A DNA stretch of 64,000 bases from a bacterium. GTDB taxonomy: Bacteria; Hinthialibacterota; Hinthialibacteria; OLB16. Positions 24,385 to 32,617 of the stretch are shown in pieces (position 1 is the first letter of the stretch; each line of letters starts with the position of its first letter). Where the stretch lies: positions 22,382 to 86,381 of the forward strand of contig JAJVIK010000018.1 of the NCBI GenBank assembly GCA_022072055.1, written 5' to 3'. The notes under the pieces are model-generated. The model made no database searches, was not told where the DNA came from, and saw nothing but the letters and a program-made list of their open reading frames with translations. Position numbers and translations under genes: made by a program.

Positions 24385-26166
24385 ATGCGAAAAATCGTTT
24401 GGCTGCTGGTGCTGAGTCTGGCCTGCTGTCCGACAGCGGCCCTGGCGGCAACCGTGCCCGTCTCCGGCGGAGCCGGATTGCAGGCGGCTATCAATGGGGC
24501 CAACCCCAATGACGTGGTGGAGATCACGGATAGCCTGAACTACAACGAGGACATCTTTATCGACAAGGCGCTCACCCTGCGGGGGGCGTCCGGGCAGCGT
24601 CCGACCATCACCCCCACGAACACCTCTTTTCGGGGTCAGCTCGGGGTGCTGGCCAATCTGAACAGCTCCTCGGCGGACGGGCAGGGGGTCTATATCGAGG
24701 CTGATGGAGTGACCCTCCAAAATCTGGTCATCGCCAACCCCGGGGTCACCGCCGCGATGGCGTTCGACCTTCCAGCGGCGCTGACCATCGTCGGAGACAA
24801 TGTCACCATCGACAACTGCGAGATTTCCGCGAGCGTGTCGGGAGCGGCCGATGACACCGCGGTGTTCGTGGGGGTCGGCGACCTGACCGCTTTCACCGGC
24901 TCCACCATCACCACGGCCATGAGCACCAACAACCTGGTGATCCAGAACTGCGACATCACCAATGGGCGACGCGGCATCTATGTTCCGGACATCGGCGCGG
25001 CGATGAGTGACGCCGCCACCGCCGGAACGGGAAATCCCGCCGGGCAGACTCGCCTGCCCGCGGCCGACGCCGTGATCGCCGACACCTCGATCACGGTGGC
25101 GCGCCGGGCCTATCAGCCCATCGGGGCCAAGGATTGGACCTTCGACCGCTGCGTGCTCAATGTCCTGGCGACCAACAACCAGGATGTGATTCGCGCCCAG
25201 GGCGGGTCCGCGACCTTCAATGAGTGTTACATCGGCTCCGCCAACAACCGCTCGATCAACTGCCAGGCCAGCCCGGCCGCGGGCGGCGTGTTCATGAACC
25301 TGGTGTTCAACCGCTGCATCATTTGCGGGGGCGGCTTTGTCGGCGCCGAGCACAACCTGATCGATGACGCCGACATCACCTTCGACCACTGCATCATCAC
25401 CTCGCTGGCGAACACCACCATCGGATTCCTGCGCCGCTTCCACACCGGCCTCAACGGGATCTCGAACGGCTTCGGAGGCCCCTCGCCCTACTCCAGCGTG
25501 GTGGGACGTCCCCCCGCGCCGACCTCGGTGACCTTCATGATGAACAACTGCGACTACTACCTGGCCTCCGCCTCTCCGGTTCCCTTCCGCGCCGCCATCA
25601 CTTACACCGATCTGGGCGCACCGATTCAGAGCGGGGCGGTCAACAACCTGATCCTGACCAACAACATCATCACTTCGGACGTGGGCGTCTTCGAGGGAAC
25701 CCAACAGCTCTTCCGCGCGCAGCTTTCCGGTCTTCCCTTCTGCACCATCCAGGCCCCTCCAGCGGACCGTCCCTATTACGCGGCCGGCTCAACCCTGCTG
25801 CTTGATAACAACATCTTCCGCTCGGCCAACGCCGATCCGGGGTTGCGCCTGGTGATCGCGGATGGGTATGGCTACAACACCCAGAGCACCCCCGCGATGA
25901 ACATACCCACGGAAACCTTGACTTGCGACTTTGTGTTCGGCGAGGCGCTGATCGGCCCCGCCAACGACCAGGCCAATTACGGCAGCAATTTCCTCGACCG
26001 GGATCCGGGCTATCCGAGCATCGGCGATTGCGCCAACCCGGCTTCGTGGCTGCCCGCCGACTTCACGCTTCGGGTCGCGGGTACAAACGGAGGTCCGATC
26101 GGGTCCCAGCTGGAGCCGCTTCCGCTTCCCTCCTCTTCGGTTGGGGAGTGGATGCTGTACGAATAA
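24385..26166 (+). CDS. Secreted right-handed beta-helix protein with W-x-L-Y tail
   Basis: 593 aa from ATG 24385 (AAGGAGG nine bases upstream). Signal peptide MRKIVWLLVLSLACCPTAALA. The body has the repeat rhythm of a parallel beta-helix (pectate-lyase-like/NosD-like): DNVTIDNCEISASVSG, NNLVIQNCDITNGRRG, WTFDRCVLNVLATNNQD, VFNRCIICGGGF, TFDHCIITSLANT, LILTNNIITSD, LLLDNNIFRS. Such proteins are polysaccharide lyases, epimerases or adhesins; no catalytic triad was identified. The C-terminus ends LPSSSVGEWMLYE, nearly identical to the tail of the unrelated protein at 31272-32432. It is followed 19 bases later by a pseudopilin gene and sits behind a strong promoter with LacI-type operators. Confidence 0.8.
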   Translation: MRKIVWLLVLSLACCPTAALAATVPVSGGAGLQAAINGANPNDVVEITDSLNYNEDIFIDKALTLRGASGQRPTITPTNTSFRGQLGVLANLNSSSADGQGVYIEADGVTLQNLVIANPGVTAAMAFDLPAALTIVGDNVTIDNCEISASVSGAADDTAVFVGVGDLTAFTGSTITTAMSTNNLVIQNCDITNGRRGIYVPDIGAAMSDAATAGTGNPAGQTRLPAADAVIADTSITVARRAYQPIGAKDWTFDRCVLNVLATNNQDVIRAQGGSATFNECYIGSANNRSINCQASPAAGGVFMNLVFNRCIICGGGFVGAEHNLIDDADITFDHCIITSLANTTIGFLRRFHTGLNGISNGFGGPSPYSSVVGRPPAPTSVTFMMNNCDYYLASASPVPFRAAITYTDLGAPIQSGAVNNLILTNNIITSDVGVFEGTQQLFRAQLSGLPFCTIQAPPADRPYYAAGSTLLLDNNIFRSANADPGLRLVIADGYGYNTQSTPAMNIPTETLTCDFVFGEALIGPANDQANYGSNFLDRDPGYPSIGDCANPASWLPADFTLRVAGTNGGPIGSQLEPLPLPSSSVGEWMLYE

Positions 26167-26185
26167 CAATTGAAGGAGAACGAGC

Positions 26186-26908
26186 ATGAAGTCCGGTGGG
26201 AGCAAGAAGGGTTTTACCCTGATCGAGCTGTTGATTGTGATTGCCATTGTGCTGATCCTGATCGCCATCGCGCTCCCCAACTTTCTGGAAGCGCAAATCC
26301 GGGCGCGGGTGGCCGCGGCCAAGGGGAATCTGCGAACCATCCAGACGGCGCTGGAGTCGTACGCGTTGGATAACAAGCCCTACAAGGAGCCCAACCCCAA
26401 CCCCAGCCCGCTCTTGCGCAATCGGTATGGGCCTTACCCACCCTACGGCCAGGCGAGAAGCGGACCGACCGCCAGTCTGTCTTGCGGCACCAACTATGAC
26501 CCGGGCTGTTTGAACATCCTGAGCACCCCGGTCAAGTACTTGACCGATGGGGCTTCGGTTCAGGACCCGTTCCAGTCAGGCAGCACGGTCAGCCCAAATG
26601 ACGACACCTATCGTCGTCCCTTTGGGTACTATTCGCCCGGGCACACCTCGGTGCGCTTCAAGTTCCTCCCGTTCTTGACAGCCAACCCGCACCGTCGGGA
26701 CCCCTCCACCTTCGCGGATTACTGGGTCTACTCGGTCGGTCCGGATTCCTGCTCGGGAGCGGATGGGGATTGGATGTTCTGCTGGAGCCAGTCCTACCGG
26801 AGCATTCCAGGCAACGGGGATGGGACCTACTGGGAATACAGCCCGACCAATGGGACCAAGAGCGACGGGGACATCCATCTGCTTCAAACGATTGGAGTGG
26901 TCAACTGA
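26186..26908 (+). CDS. Type II secretion/type IV pilin-like pseudopilin (GspG type)
   Basis: 240 aa. The N-terminus is a class III signal: short basic leader, then GFTLIELLIVIAIVLILIAI with cleavage expected after the glycine and Glu at position 5, followed by ALPNFLEAQIRARVAAAKGN and a helix with YALDNKPY. The C-terminal domain is longer than in classic GspG and ends YSPTNGTKSDGDIHLLQTIG, a form common in environmental candidate phyla. It is likely a minor or major pseudopilin of a type II-like secretion or pilus system, whose other parts are not in the window. It shares an operon with the beta-helix protein, which suggests a joint role at the cell surface. Confidence 0.88.
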   Translation: MKSGGSKKGFTLIELLIVIAIVLILIAIALPNFLEAQIRARVAAAKGNLRTIQTALESYALDNKPYKEPNPNPSPLLRNRYGPYPPYGQARSGPTASLSCGTNYDPGCLNILSTPVKYLTDGASVQDPFQSGSTVSPNDDTYRRPFGYYSPGHTSVRFKFLPFLTANPHRRDPSTFADYWVYSVGPDSCSGADGDWMFCWSQSYRSIPGNGDGTYWEYSPTNGTKSDGDIHLLQTIGVVN

Positions 26909-26921
26909 GGCGTGGTCTGAC

Positions 26922-26950
26922 GCCGCGCCGGGGTCGTGTCCCGGCGCGGC
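26922..26950 (+). terminator. Probable terminator after the pseudopilin gene
   Basis: Perfect 11-bp GC stem GCCGCGCCGGG / CCCGGCGCGGC (26922-26932 with 26940-26950), 7-nt loop, followed by a moderately T-rich GCTCCTTCTT. It lies 14 bases after the stop codon. Confidence 0.65.
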
Positions 26951-27005
26951 GCTCCTTCTTCCCGCGCGGCCCGGCGAGGCTGATGCCTCGGCTCCTCCGG
27001 CAGTG

Positions 27006-28163
27006 CTATCCGACCCCCCATTTCGCCAACGCCGGATAGAGATCGGGCATGTCCACCCCGCGCTCGGGCAACTGGCGGAACCCGGGACCCGAGAGGATGC
27101 AAAGCGCCCTCGACTCCACGGTCTCCGACCGCAGGTATCCGTGCATTCCACGCACTGGAGCTCCCCCTTGGAAGTGGTTGGGCGAAAACACAGTCCCCTC
27201 CTCACAGGCCACGATCAGGTCGCCATAGGCGGATTCGGTCCCGAACCAGTCTTCACGGGCCGCGGTGTCCAAGGCGGTGACACCGCGCGCTTCGCCTAGG
27301 ACCTCATGGATCCGACCCAGGCTGTTCGGATCGGCCCAGATTTGACCGAAGTTCGAGTTCCAAACGGCTTGATAGTCCGGGCCGTTGAGAAGCCCGCGCC
27401 GCCCCAGGAGCGTTTCCAGATCGAGGGTTGAGGTGACCGCGCTCATCCCATGGTCGGACAGGATCGCCACCTCCATGCCGGGACGAACCCTCCAGACACG
27501 CTCCATCCATTCGGCAAGTTCGCGGTCGAGCATCCTGGCGCGCCGGCGGGTTTGCTCCGAGGTTGGCCCGAAGGCATGACCGGCGCGGTCCAGCTCCACC
27601 GAGAACTCCAGGTAGACCACATCCTTGCCCGCGCGCAGTGCCGTGAGGACCTCTCGAAGGAGACTCTTTCCGTGGAGGAGCCGATAGACACGGGCGGAGA
27701 GCGCCTTGCGGCGCTCATAGGCCGAGTCCCGCGTATACCACCAGACATCCAGTCCACGGCGCTCCCAGTCTTCGATAAGCATCGGAACGCGGGTTGTTCC
27801 GGTGGCCACTTCGAGGCGTGTAAGGAGCCCGGCGGGGACCAGGTGCGGGTAGGGCCTCCGCGTGAGAGTGGCCAGGGCGAAACGGGCGAGACGGTTCACC
27901 GAGCGCGGCAGAAGAGAGTCCCCGATCCCCAGACACGGCGGGAACCGAGTGGGGGTCCGCCCCCTGCGGAAGCGGAAGGGAACCTCCTCGGGAAGGGTCC
28001 AGACTCCATTCAGGATAGGCTCCACCCCCCGGAAACCCGGCGCGGGACGGACTGAATAGGCCGCGCCGGCCTCGGTCAGGTGACTCAGGAAGGGCATTTC
28101 CGGGAGGTAGACCTCGGCCAAGGCATCCACCAAGAGGACCATCAATCCACCGCGCGCGGGCAT
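27006..28163 (-). CDS. Alkaline-phosphatase-superfamily phosphodiesterase/nucleotide pyrophosphatase-like
   Basis: 385 aa. It fits the type I phosphodiesterase/nucleotide pyrophosphatase group: an N-terminal metal-binding strand (GLMVLLVDALAE), a middle segment VYLEFSVELDRAGHAFGPTS with the Asp...His of the second metal site, the classic ILSDHGMSAV, and a late HGYLRSE-type His. The usual Thr/Ser nucleophile position is not obvious (GVEPILNG is a candidate neighbourhood). No signal peptide is visible, so it is probably cytoplasmic. Related proteins cleave nucleotide or sulfate/phosphonate esters; the substrate is not known. It is convergent with the pseudopilin operon and divergent from the CHAD gene. 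Confidence 0.78.
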   Translation of the reverse strand: MPARGGLMVLLVDALAEVYLPEMPFLSHLTEAGAAYSVRPAPGFRGVEPILNGVWTLPEEVPFRFRRGRTPTRFPPCLGIGDSLLPRSVNRLARFALATLTRRPYPHLVPAGLLTRLEVATGTTRVPMLIEDWERRGLDVWWYTRDSAYERRKALSARVYRLLHGKSLLREVLTALRAGKDVVYLEFSVELDRAGHAFGPTSEQTRRRARMLDRELAEWMERVWRVRPGMEVAILSDHGMSAVTSTLDLETLLGRRGLLNGPDYQAVWNSNFGQIWADPNSLGRIHEVLGEARGVTALDTAAREDWFGTESAYGDLIVACEEGTVFSPNHFQGGAPVRGMHGYLRSETVESRALCILSGPGFRQLPERGVDMPDLYPALAKWGVG

Positions 28164-28274
28164 TCCGTTTCCCCCTTTGGTCGGCGTGTGATTCTCCCCC
28201 GCCTCTCGGCCGGTCGCAAGGCGGTTTCGGACCCACTAGTCTTTCCTTAGCCTGGATCCTATATCGTTTGGGCC

Positions 28275-29168
28275 ATGAAGAAGGCGGCGAACTGCCCCAA
28301 GGGAAAGAAGCGCGGCGAGGGGGATCCGGCTCGGTCCGAGCGGAGCCCCCTGGAAACCCGGTTCACCCGCGCCATGCGGCGGGTGCTGGAGGGGATCGAG
28401 GAGGCCGAGCACAAGCTTTCGCGGAAAACAGTCCATGCTTTGCGGGTGTCGATCCGCCGAAGCCGCTCCGTGGCCGCGGGGATGCGCCAGGTTGATCCGG
28501 AAGGGGATTGGATGGAGCTCTCCCGCGAGGGACGCAAGTTGTTCCGTCGCCTCGGGGCGCTCCGCGACCTGCAAGTGATGCTGGGGTGGCTGCGAGCCTT
28601 GTCGGAGCATGGCAACCCTGTCCGCGCCGCGTTGCTCAAAAAGATCCGCGCCTTGGAGCGGGCGCAACTCAAACGCGCCCGGCGCGCCCTGGAGCGGTTT
28701 GACTCCAAGCGCTGGAGACATTGGGCGGAGACCCTTTCCGCCCACCTGCACGACCTCGGGGAGGGACGCAACGAGCTTGAGCGGATTGCCCGGGAGCGCT
28801 TCGCCGAAGTGACCCGCCTGCATCGCAAGGCCCTTCGCCGCGAGTCCATCGAAACCTGGCATGATCTCCGCATCGCGGTCAAACGCTTTCGCTACACCAT
28901 CGAGAACTTCTTTCCCGATCGCTACGCCGATTGGGGCGCGAGTCTCGGTCACATTCAAGACCTCCTCGGCGAGGTTCATGATCTGGATGTGCTCGCGGAC
29001 TTTCTACCCAAGGCCGGTTCGCCCTGGACCCCGAGCGAGAGGCGGCGCTGGCTCAAGCGAATTGAGGCGGAACGTCAAAAGCGTCTGGAGGAGTACCGAA
29101 GCCTTACGGGAGGAAGGGGCGGGTTTTGGAAAGCCGTCGCGGCGGGGCTCGCCAAGCCGTCTCCATAG
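28275..29168 (+). CDS. CHAD-domain protein
   Basis: 297 aa, one CHAD (conserved histidine alpha-helical) domain spanning most of the protein. Conserved stretches are KTVHALRVSIRRSRSVAAGM near the start, RRLGALRDLQVMLGWL, and the second half repeat ETWHDLRIAVKRFRYTIENF with HIQDLLGEVHDLDVLADFL. The paired His and many Arg/Lys form a basic pocket that in known members binds inorganic polyphosphate and can target polyphosphate granules. There is no CYTH domain attached and no ppk gene in the window. Family is certain; the biological role is inferred from other CHAD proteins. Confidence 0.93.
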   Translation: MKKAANCPKGKKRGEGDPARSERSPLETRFTRAMRRVLEGIEEAEHKLSRKTVHALRVSIRRSRSVAAGMRQVDPEGDWMELSREGRKLFRRLGALRDLQVMLGWLRALSEHGNPVRAALLKKIRALERAQLKRARRALERFDSKRWRHWAETLSAHLHDLGEGRNELERIARERFAEVTRLHRKALRRESIETWHDLRIAVKRFRYTIENFFPDRYADWGASLGHIQDLLGEVHDLDVLADFLPKAGSPWTPSERRRWLKRIEAERQKRLEEYRSLTGGRGGFWKAVAAGLAKPSP

Positions 29169-29189
29169 AGCCGGTTTCGAGGCGCGCGG

Positions 29190-31193
29190 TTAATAGATCT
29201 GCCACTGCGAGATCGCGGTGGCGTTTCGGGTCACCTTCACCGCGATGTCCCGCTGGAAATCCGGGAGGGTGAAGGTCAAACCGGCTCCGCCTCCGGCCAC
29301 CAAGTCGATTCCCGATAGGTGGTTCCCCGACCAGGGATCGAAGAACTCGACCCGATAGGACTCATTCGCGAGTTCGGGAATGGTGATCGAGACCCCTGAT
29401 AGGGTTCGCTGGGGTGGCAGATTCCCCGGCCCGACCCCCGAGTTGAATGCGTTTTGAACATCCCGAATCCACGCCAGCGCCTGATTGTCGGAAGCCAGTC
29501 CGAAAGCCGCCACGGTGGGCGGAGCGGACACGCTGGAGTTTGCGAGTGTCGGATCCTCAAGTGGAAACCCCTCCAGGAAAGCGGCCAGCGCCGGGTAGTG
29601 CAGAGTGTGCAAGGGGAAGGTGGGGCCGGTGCGCGAGCGGGAGGGGTCCCTCTCCAAGTAACAGCCCCACCACCAACTGGCCGCGCAAGAGCGAGCGATG
29701 GCCGCCGCCCAGATCGCGTTGTGGATATGGGTTCCCTGAACCAAGTGGTCTCTGTTGGCCGTGCTCCCACTGTAAGTCGTGGGATTGAAATTGCATTCGT
29801 CCGCCCCGGAGGCATCCAGGCCGAACTCCCCCACGATCACCGGTTTGGCGTGCGCGGTTTGCAGCGCGGTCACCTGACTCCGAATCAGCAGGTCGCGCTC
29901 TGAGGATGGGGCCGAGTAATCGTGGATCTGTGGGATGTCGATATCGCCGAGGCTCCAAAGGAGGTTGAAGTTGGAGGTGTCGCTGCTGGTGGTGACCGGG
30001 TGGCGGAATCGGTCAAGGGCCTTGAGTCGCGCCGCCATCTCGATGTGCCAGTCCCGGATCGAGTTTCGGATCGCGGCGCTTGTATACCAGTTCGCGTCGC
30101 TTCGACCGGCGAACTGCGCCTCGTTGAACAATTCCCACGCGAGTATCGAGGGGAAGGCCCCATAACGGGCCACTATATATCGCAGTCGCCGCTTGTGGAG
30201 GTCGCGCGCGGTGGGATCGCTGAAGAATTGTTCGGGATTCCCGCTCGGAACCGGGCCTCCGCGCGCCTGGTTGTAGGGATTTTCACTCCAGCGGGCGTTG
30301 ACCCAGGTGCTGAACTGACCGTGATCGTTGAGGACAAGCTGAATGGACAAGCCGTGCAGTTCCGCAAGTTCAAGGATCTTTTCGACTCGGAAGGCGGCTT
30401 GAAGCGAGTACGCCCCGACACCGTTGTAGAACCCGGAGAAGTGCGCGGAGGACCACTCCAGGGCGCTGCGCTCGAAGTCGGTCATCCAGACTCGGCTCCA
30501 ATTTCCGCGCGAGGCGGCGAGCCCGGAAAACAGCGTCGAATAGTATGCGGTTCCGTTCAGGTTCGCCGGAATTCCATCCCCGAAAGCGATATTGTGGCCG
30601 ATGGGGAAGTAGAGGCTCCCATCGTCATAGGCGAGCGCCAGCGGGTTATGCGGATGCCGGCGGACAAAACCCTTGCGCGTGGACGGGAGCGCCTCGAAGG
30701 TGAAAACCTCGGTTTGAGTTTCCCCGGTCTGGTCGCGCGCGCGGAGGAAGTAAGAGTGCACGCCCACCTCACAGGGGGTGAAGCGAACCTTCCAATAGGG
30801 GGCGCCGAGCGGAGTGTAGCTCTCATAGGCCGGGTTGCCGATCGTGTAGTCCTGTGTGTAAAAGGCCGGAATGAGGATCTCTTCCCCGGTGGGCGTGGTG
30901 ATCACCGCGCCGGCGTCGATGATGTCCGGATCAAAGGGTTCCGCGCCGGAGAAGGAGCGATTCAGGCTGAAACGCGCCTCGAAGCGCGAGAAGCGTTCCA
31001 GGGGATCGGAGTCTTCCTGGACATCGCTGATTGCGAGGGGCGGGAGCTTGTCGGCGGCAAGGGTTTGATCCAAGCGTGCAACCTCCTCTTTTGGGGATGC
31101 GCTCGAGGGCGGGAGGTTCTCGGCGCGGCTCATGATCTCCGGGCCGAGGAGAGCCAAGGTCGCGAGGGCGAAGCGGGCATGGGAACGGATCAT
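29190..31193 (-). CDS. Secreted DUF5060/GH5-like glycosidase with W-x-I-Y tail
   Basis: 667 aa. Signal peptide at the N-terminus (RFALATLALLGPEIMSRA). Residues about 60-150 are a DUF5060-type beta-sandwich (LERFSRFEARFSLNRSF). Then comes a cellulase-like (beta/alpha)8 barrel: the acid/base Glu is in AWELFNEAQF and the probable nucleophile in PVIVGEFGLDASG. A C-terminal beta domain follows, and the protein ends TAISQWQIY, a looser version of the tail on two other exported proteins here. Proteins of this architecture act on plant- or algal-type polysaccharides; the specific linkage is unknown. It lies 78 bases after the two-domain secreted protein on the same strand, with a strong hairpin between them. 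Confidence 0.85.
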   Translation of the reverse strand: MIRSHARFALATLALLGPEIMSRAENLPPSSASPKEEVARLDQTLAADKLPPLAISDVQEDSDPLERFSRFEARFSLNRSFSGAEPFDPDIIDAGAVITTPTGEEILIPAFYTQDYTIGNPAYESYTPLGAPYWKVRFTPCEVGVHSYFLRARDQTGETQTEVFTFEALPSTRKGFVRRHPHNPLALAYDDGSLYFPIGHNIAFGDGIPANLNGTAYYSTLFSGLAASRGNWSRVWMTDFERSALEWSSAHFSGFYNGVGAYSLQAAFRVEKILELAELHGLSIQLVLNDHGQFSTWVNARWSENPYNQARGGPVPSGNPEQFFSDPTARDLHKRRLRYIVARYGAFPSILAWELFNEAQFAGRSDANWYTSAAIRNSIRDWHIEMAARLKALDRFRHPVTTSSDTSNFNLLWSLGDIDIPQIHDYSAPSSERDLLIRSQVTALQTAHAKPVIVGEFGLDASGADECNFNPTTYSGSTANRDHLVQGTHIHNAIWAAAIARSCAASWWWGCYLERDPSRSRTGPTFPLHTLHYPALAAFLEGFPLEDPTLANSSVSAPPTVAAFGLASDNQALAWIRDVQNAFNSGVGPGNLPPQRTLSGVSITIPELANESYRVEFFDPWSGNHLSGIDLVAGGGAGLTFTLPDFQRDIAVKVTRNATAISQWQIY

Positions 31194-31204
31194 GTCGGAC
31201 CAAG

Positions 31205-31247
31205 CGTGGGGGAGAGAGCCGCGACGATCTCGGCTCTCTCCCCCACG
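31205..31247 (-). other. Intercistronic 17-bp perfect hairpin
   Basis: CGTGGGGGAGAGAGCCG (31205-31221) pairs perfectly with 31231-31247 around a 9-nt loop, between two minus-strand genes. There is no U-run after it on the minus strand, so it is more likely an mRNA-stabilising or processing stem than a full terminator. Confidence 0.7.
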
Positions 31248-31271
31248 AGGATTGTGACAGTCCCCGGGATG

Positions 31272-32432
31272 CTAGTACAGATTCCAGTTCTCGACCGAGG
31301 AAGAAGGGGTGACAACCGGAATCGGACCTCCCTTGATCTCATCCACCTGGATAACCGCGTCGTTCGCGTGGGAGTGAAGATTCACACCGATGGTCTGGAC
31401 ATGGTCAGTCTCCGGAACCGCCGATAGGTCGAGAAGAAAGGTTTGAAATCCCGCATTGACATTCAAGGTGGTCTCGGAAAGAACGCGGTAAGTGAAGCTC
31501 CCCGAGGTCTGGATGAAGAACTGAGCCCCAATGGAGGAGTCCGCCCCCGTGGCCGCCATGCGCCAGATCAAATAGGGATAGTTGCTGATATCGGTGGGTC
31601 TGCCGTTAAAACCGGTGTTGTACCCGTTGAAGATGGAGATCGCGCCTCCCGGCCCCCCGCCAAGATCAGTCCACTCCAGGGCGCCATCCACGCCCGCGCC
31701 CGCGTTGACCGACAGACCTGAGTTATCCTGGGCTGTGTTGCCCTGAACCCCGGTTCCGTCAAAGTTCACAATGGCGCTGTTGAAGCCCCCGTTGGGCGAG
31801 CCTGCGGCGAAGCTCGCGTAAACTCGTTCCGTAAGCGGCGTTCCCACGGACCGAACCTCTTGCAGCTCGAAGTTTGCGTCGCTGGCATGATCCCGGATAT
31901 TGATTCCCCAGGTGCGAATGAACACCGCCTGAGCCGGACTCAGCAGGGAAAGCGGAAAGGTGACGGTCTGAATCATGTTCGCGGAGAGGGTGATATCCGT
32001 CGCGCCGACATACGTGCTTGAGGTGTCGGCCTGGACGAAAAGCTGGACATTGATGGTTGGGTCAGCGCCCGTGTAACCGATATCGAACTCGATGGCATCG
32101 AGGCCGGTAAGGTCGACTCCGCCGGCGTCTTGTTGAAAGATCGAGCCTTGCGAGCCGAAGTCCCCGTTGTTGAAACTGTCCGAAACCGCCCCGCCGCTCG
32201 CGGCGGCGCCGAGCGAAACCCATCGGAGGCTCCCCCCGGAGGCGGTCAGGCCTGTCTGGTTCTGCCCGCCATCGTTCCCTTGGATGGCGGTGTTGTTAAA
32301 ATTCACAAGCCAGTATTCGTTGCCCAATGTATCGAAGGTGTTCAAGATATGCGGGGACTGGCTGAACGCCGCTCCTCCCAGGCACCCGCATAAGACTATC
32401 GGCTGCAGGAGTGTCCAGATTCGAGATCTCAT
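31272..32432 (-). CDS. Secreted two-domain protein with S-S-S-V-x-x-W-x-L-Y tail
   Basis: 386 aa. Signal peptide: RIWTLLQPIVLCGCLGGAAF, cleavage near FSQS. The mature protein consists of two similar beta-rich domains of about 170 residues; matching segments are AIQGNDGGQNQTGLTASGG and GVQGNTAQDNSGLSVNAGAG, then SLRWVSLGAAASGGAVSDSF and ALEWTDLGGGPGGAISIFN. Each looks like a jelly-roll carbohydrate-binding module. No catalytic motif. The end VVTPSSSVENWNLY shares eight of eleven residues with the beta-helix protein's tail although the proteins are otherwise unrelated. It is transcribed divergently from a GntR/LacI-type regulator and sits upstream of a glycosidase, so a glycan-binding role is likely. 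Confidence 0.78.
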   Translation of the reverse strand: MRSRIWTLLQPIVLCGCLGGAAFSQSPHILNTFDTLGNEYWLVNFNNTAIQGNDGGQNQTGLTASGGSLRWVSLGAAASGGAVSDSFNNGDFGSQGSIFQQDAGGVDLTGLDAIEFDIGYTGADPTINVQLFVQADTSSTYVGATDITLSANMIQTVTFPLSLLSPAQAVFIRTWGINIRDHASDANFELQEVRSVGTPLTERVYASFAAGSPNGGFNSAIVNFDGTGVQGNTAQDNSGLSVNAGAGVDGALEWTDLGGGPGGAISIFNGYNTGFNGRPTDISNYPYLIWRMAATGADSSIGAQFFIQTSGSFTYRVLSETTLNVNAGFQTFLLDLSAVPETDHVQTIGVNLHSHANDAVIQVDEIKGGPIPVVTPSSSVENWNLY

Positions 32433-32480
32433 TTCGAGTCAACCTCCTTCTGCTTTCGGGCAATTCATGGAAACAGGGAT

Positions 32481-32510
32481 GGCCAAGGGGGTAGTTACCA
32501 CCCGCTGGCC
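32481..32510. promoter_or_regulatory. 30-bp dyad in the leader of the secreted two-domain gene
   Basis: GGCCA (32481-32485) and TGGCC (32506-32510) frame an inner GGGGGTA-GT-TACCaCCC dyad. It lies just downstream of the expected start site for the minus-strand gene. Likely the operator of the divergent GntR-type regulator, or a leader hairpin. Confidence 0.5.
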
Positions 32511-32525
32511 AACCCTTCAACACTT

Positions 32526-32555
32526 AGTGTACCCCCGCGGTTCTAGCCTTGTCAA
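32526..32555 (-). promoter_or_regulatory. Promoter of the secreted two-domain gene
   Basis: Minus strand: TTGACA (32550-32555), 18-nt spacer, TACACT (32526-32531). It overlaps the -35 of the divergent regulator promoter. Confidence 0.7.
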
Positions 32556-32577
32556 TAAGAAAATGTCATAATATTAT
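32549..32577 (+). promoter_or_regulatory. Promoter of the GntR/LacI-type regulator
   Basis: TTGTCA (32549-32554), 17 nt, TATTAT (32572-32577), within the palindrome ATAATATTAT (32568-32577). Back-to-back with the minus-strand promoter. Confidence 0.65.
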
Positions 32578-32617
32578 ATGGACTGTTCAAAAATCCTCTG
32601 GACGGAGCCCTGGAAAC

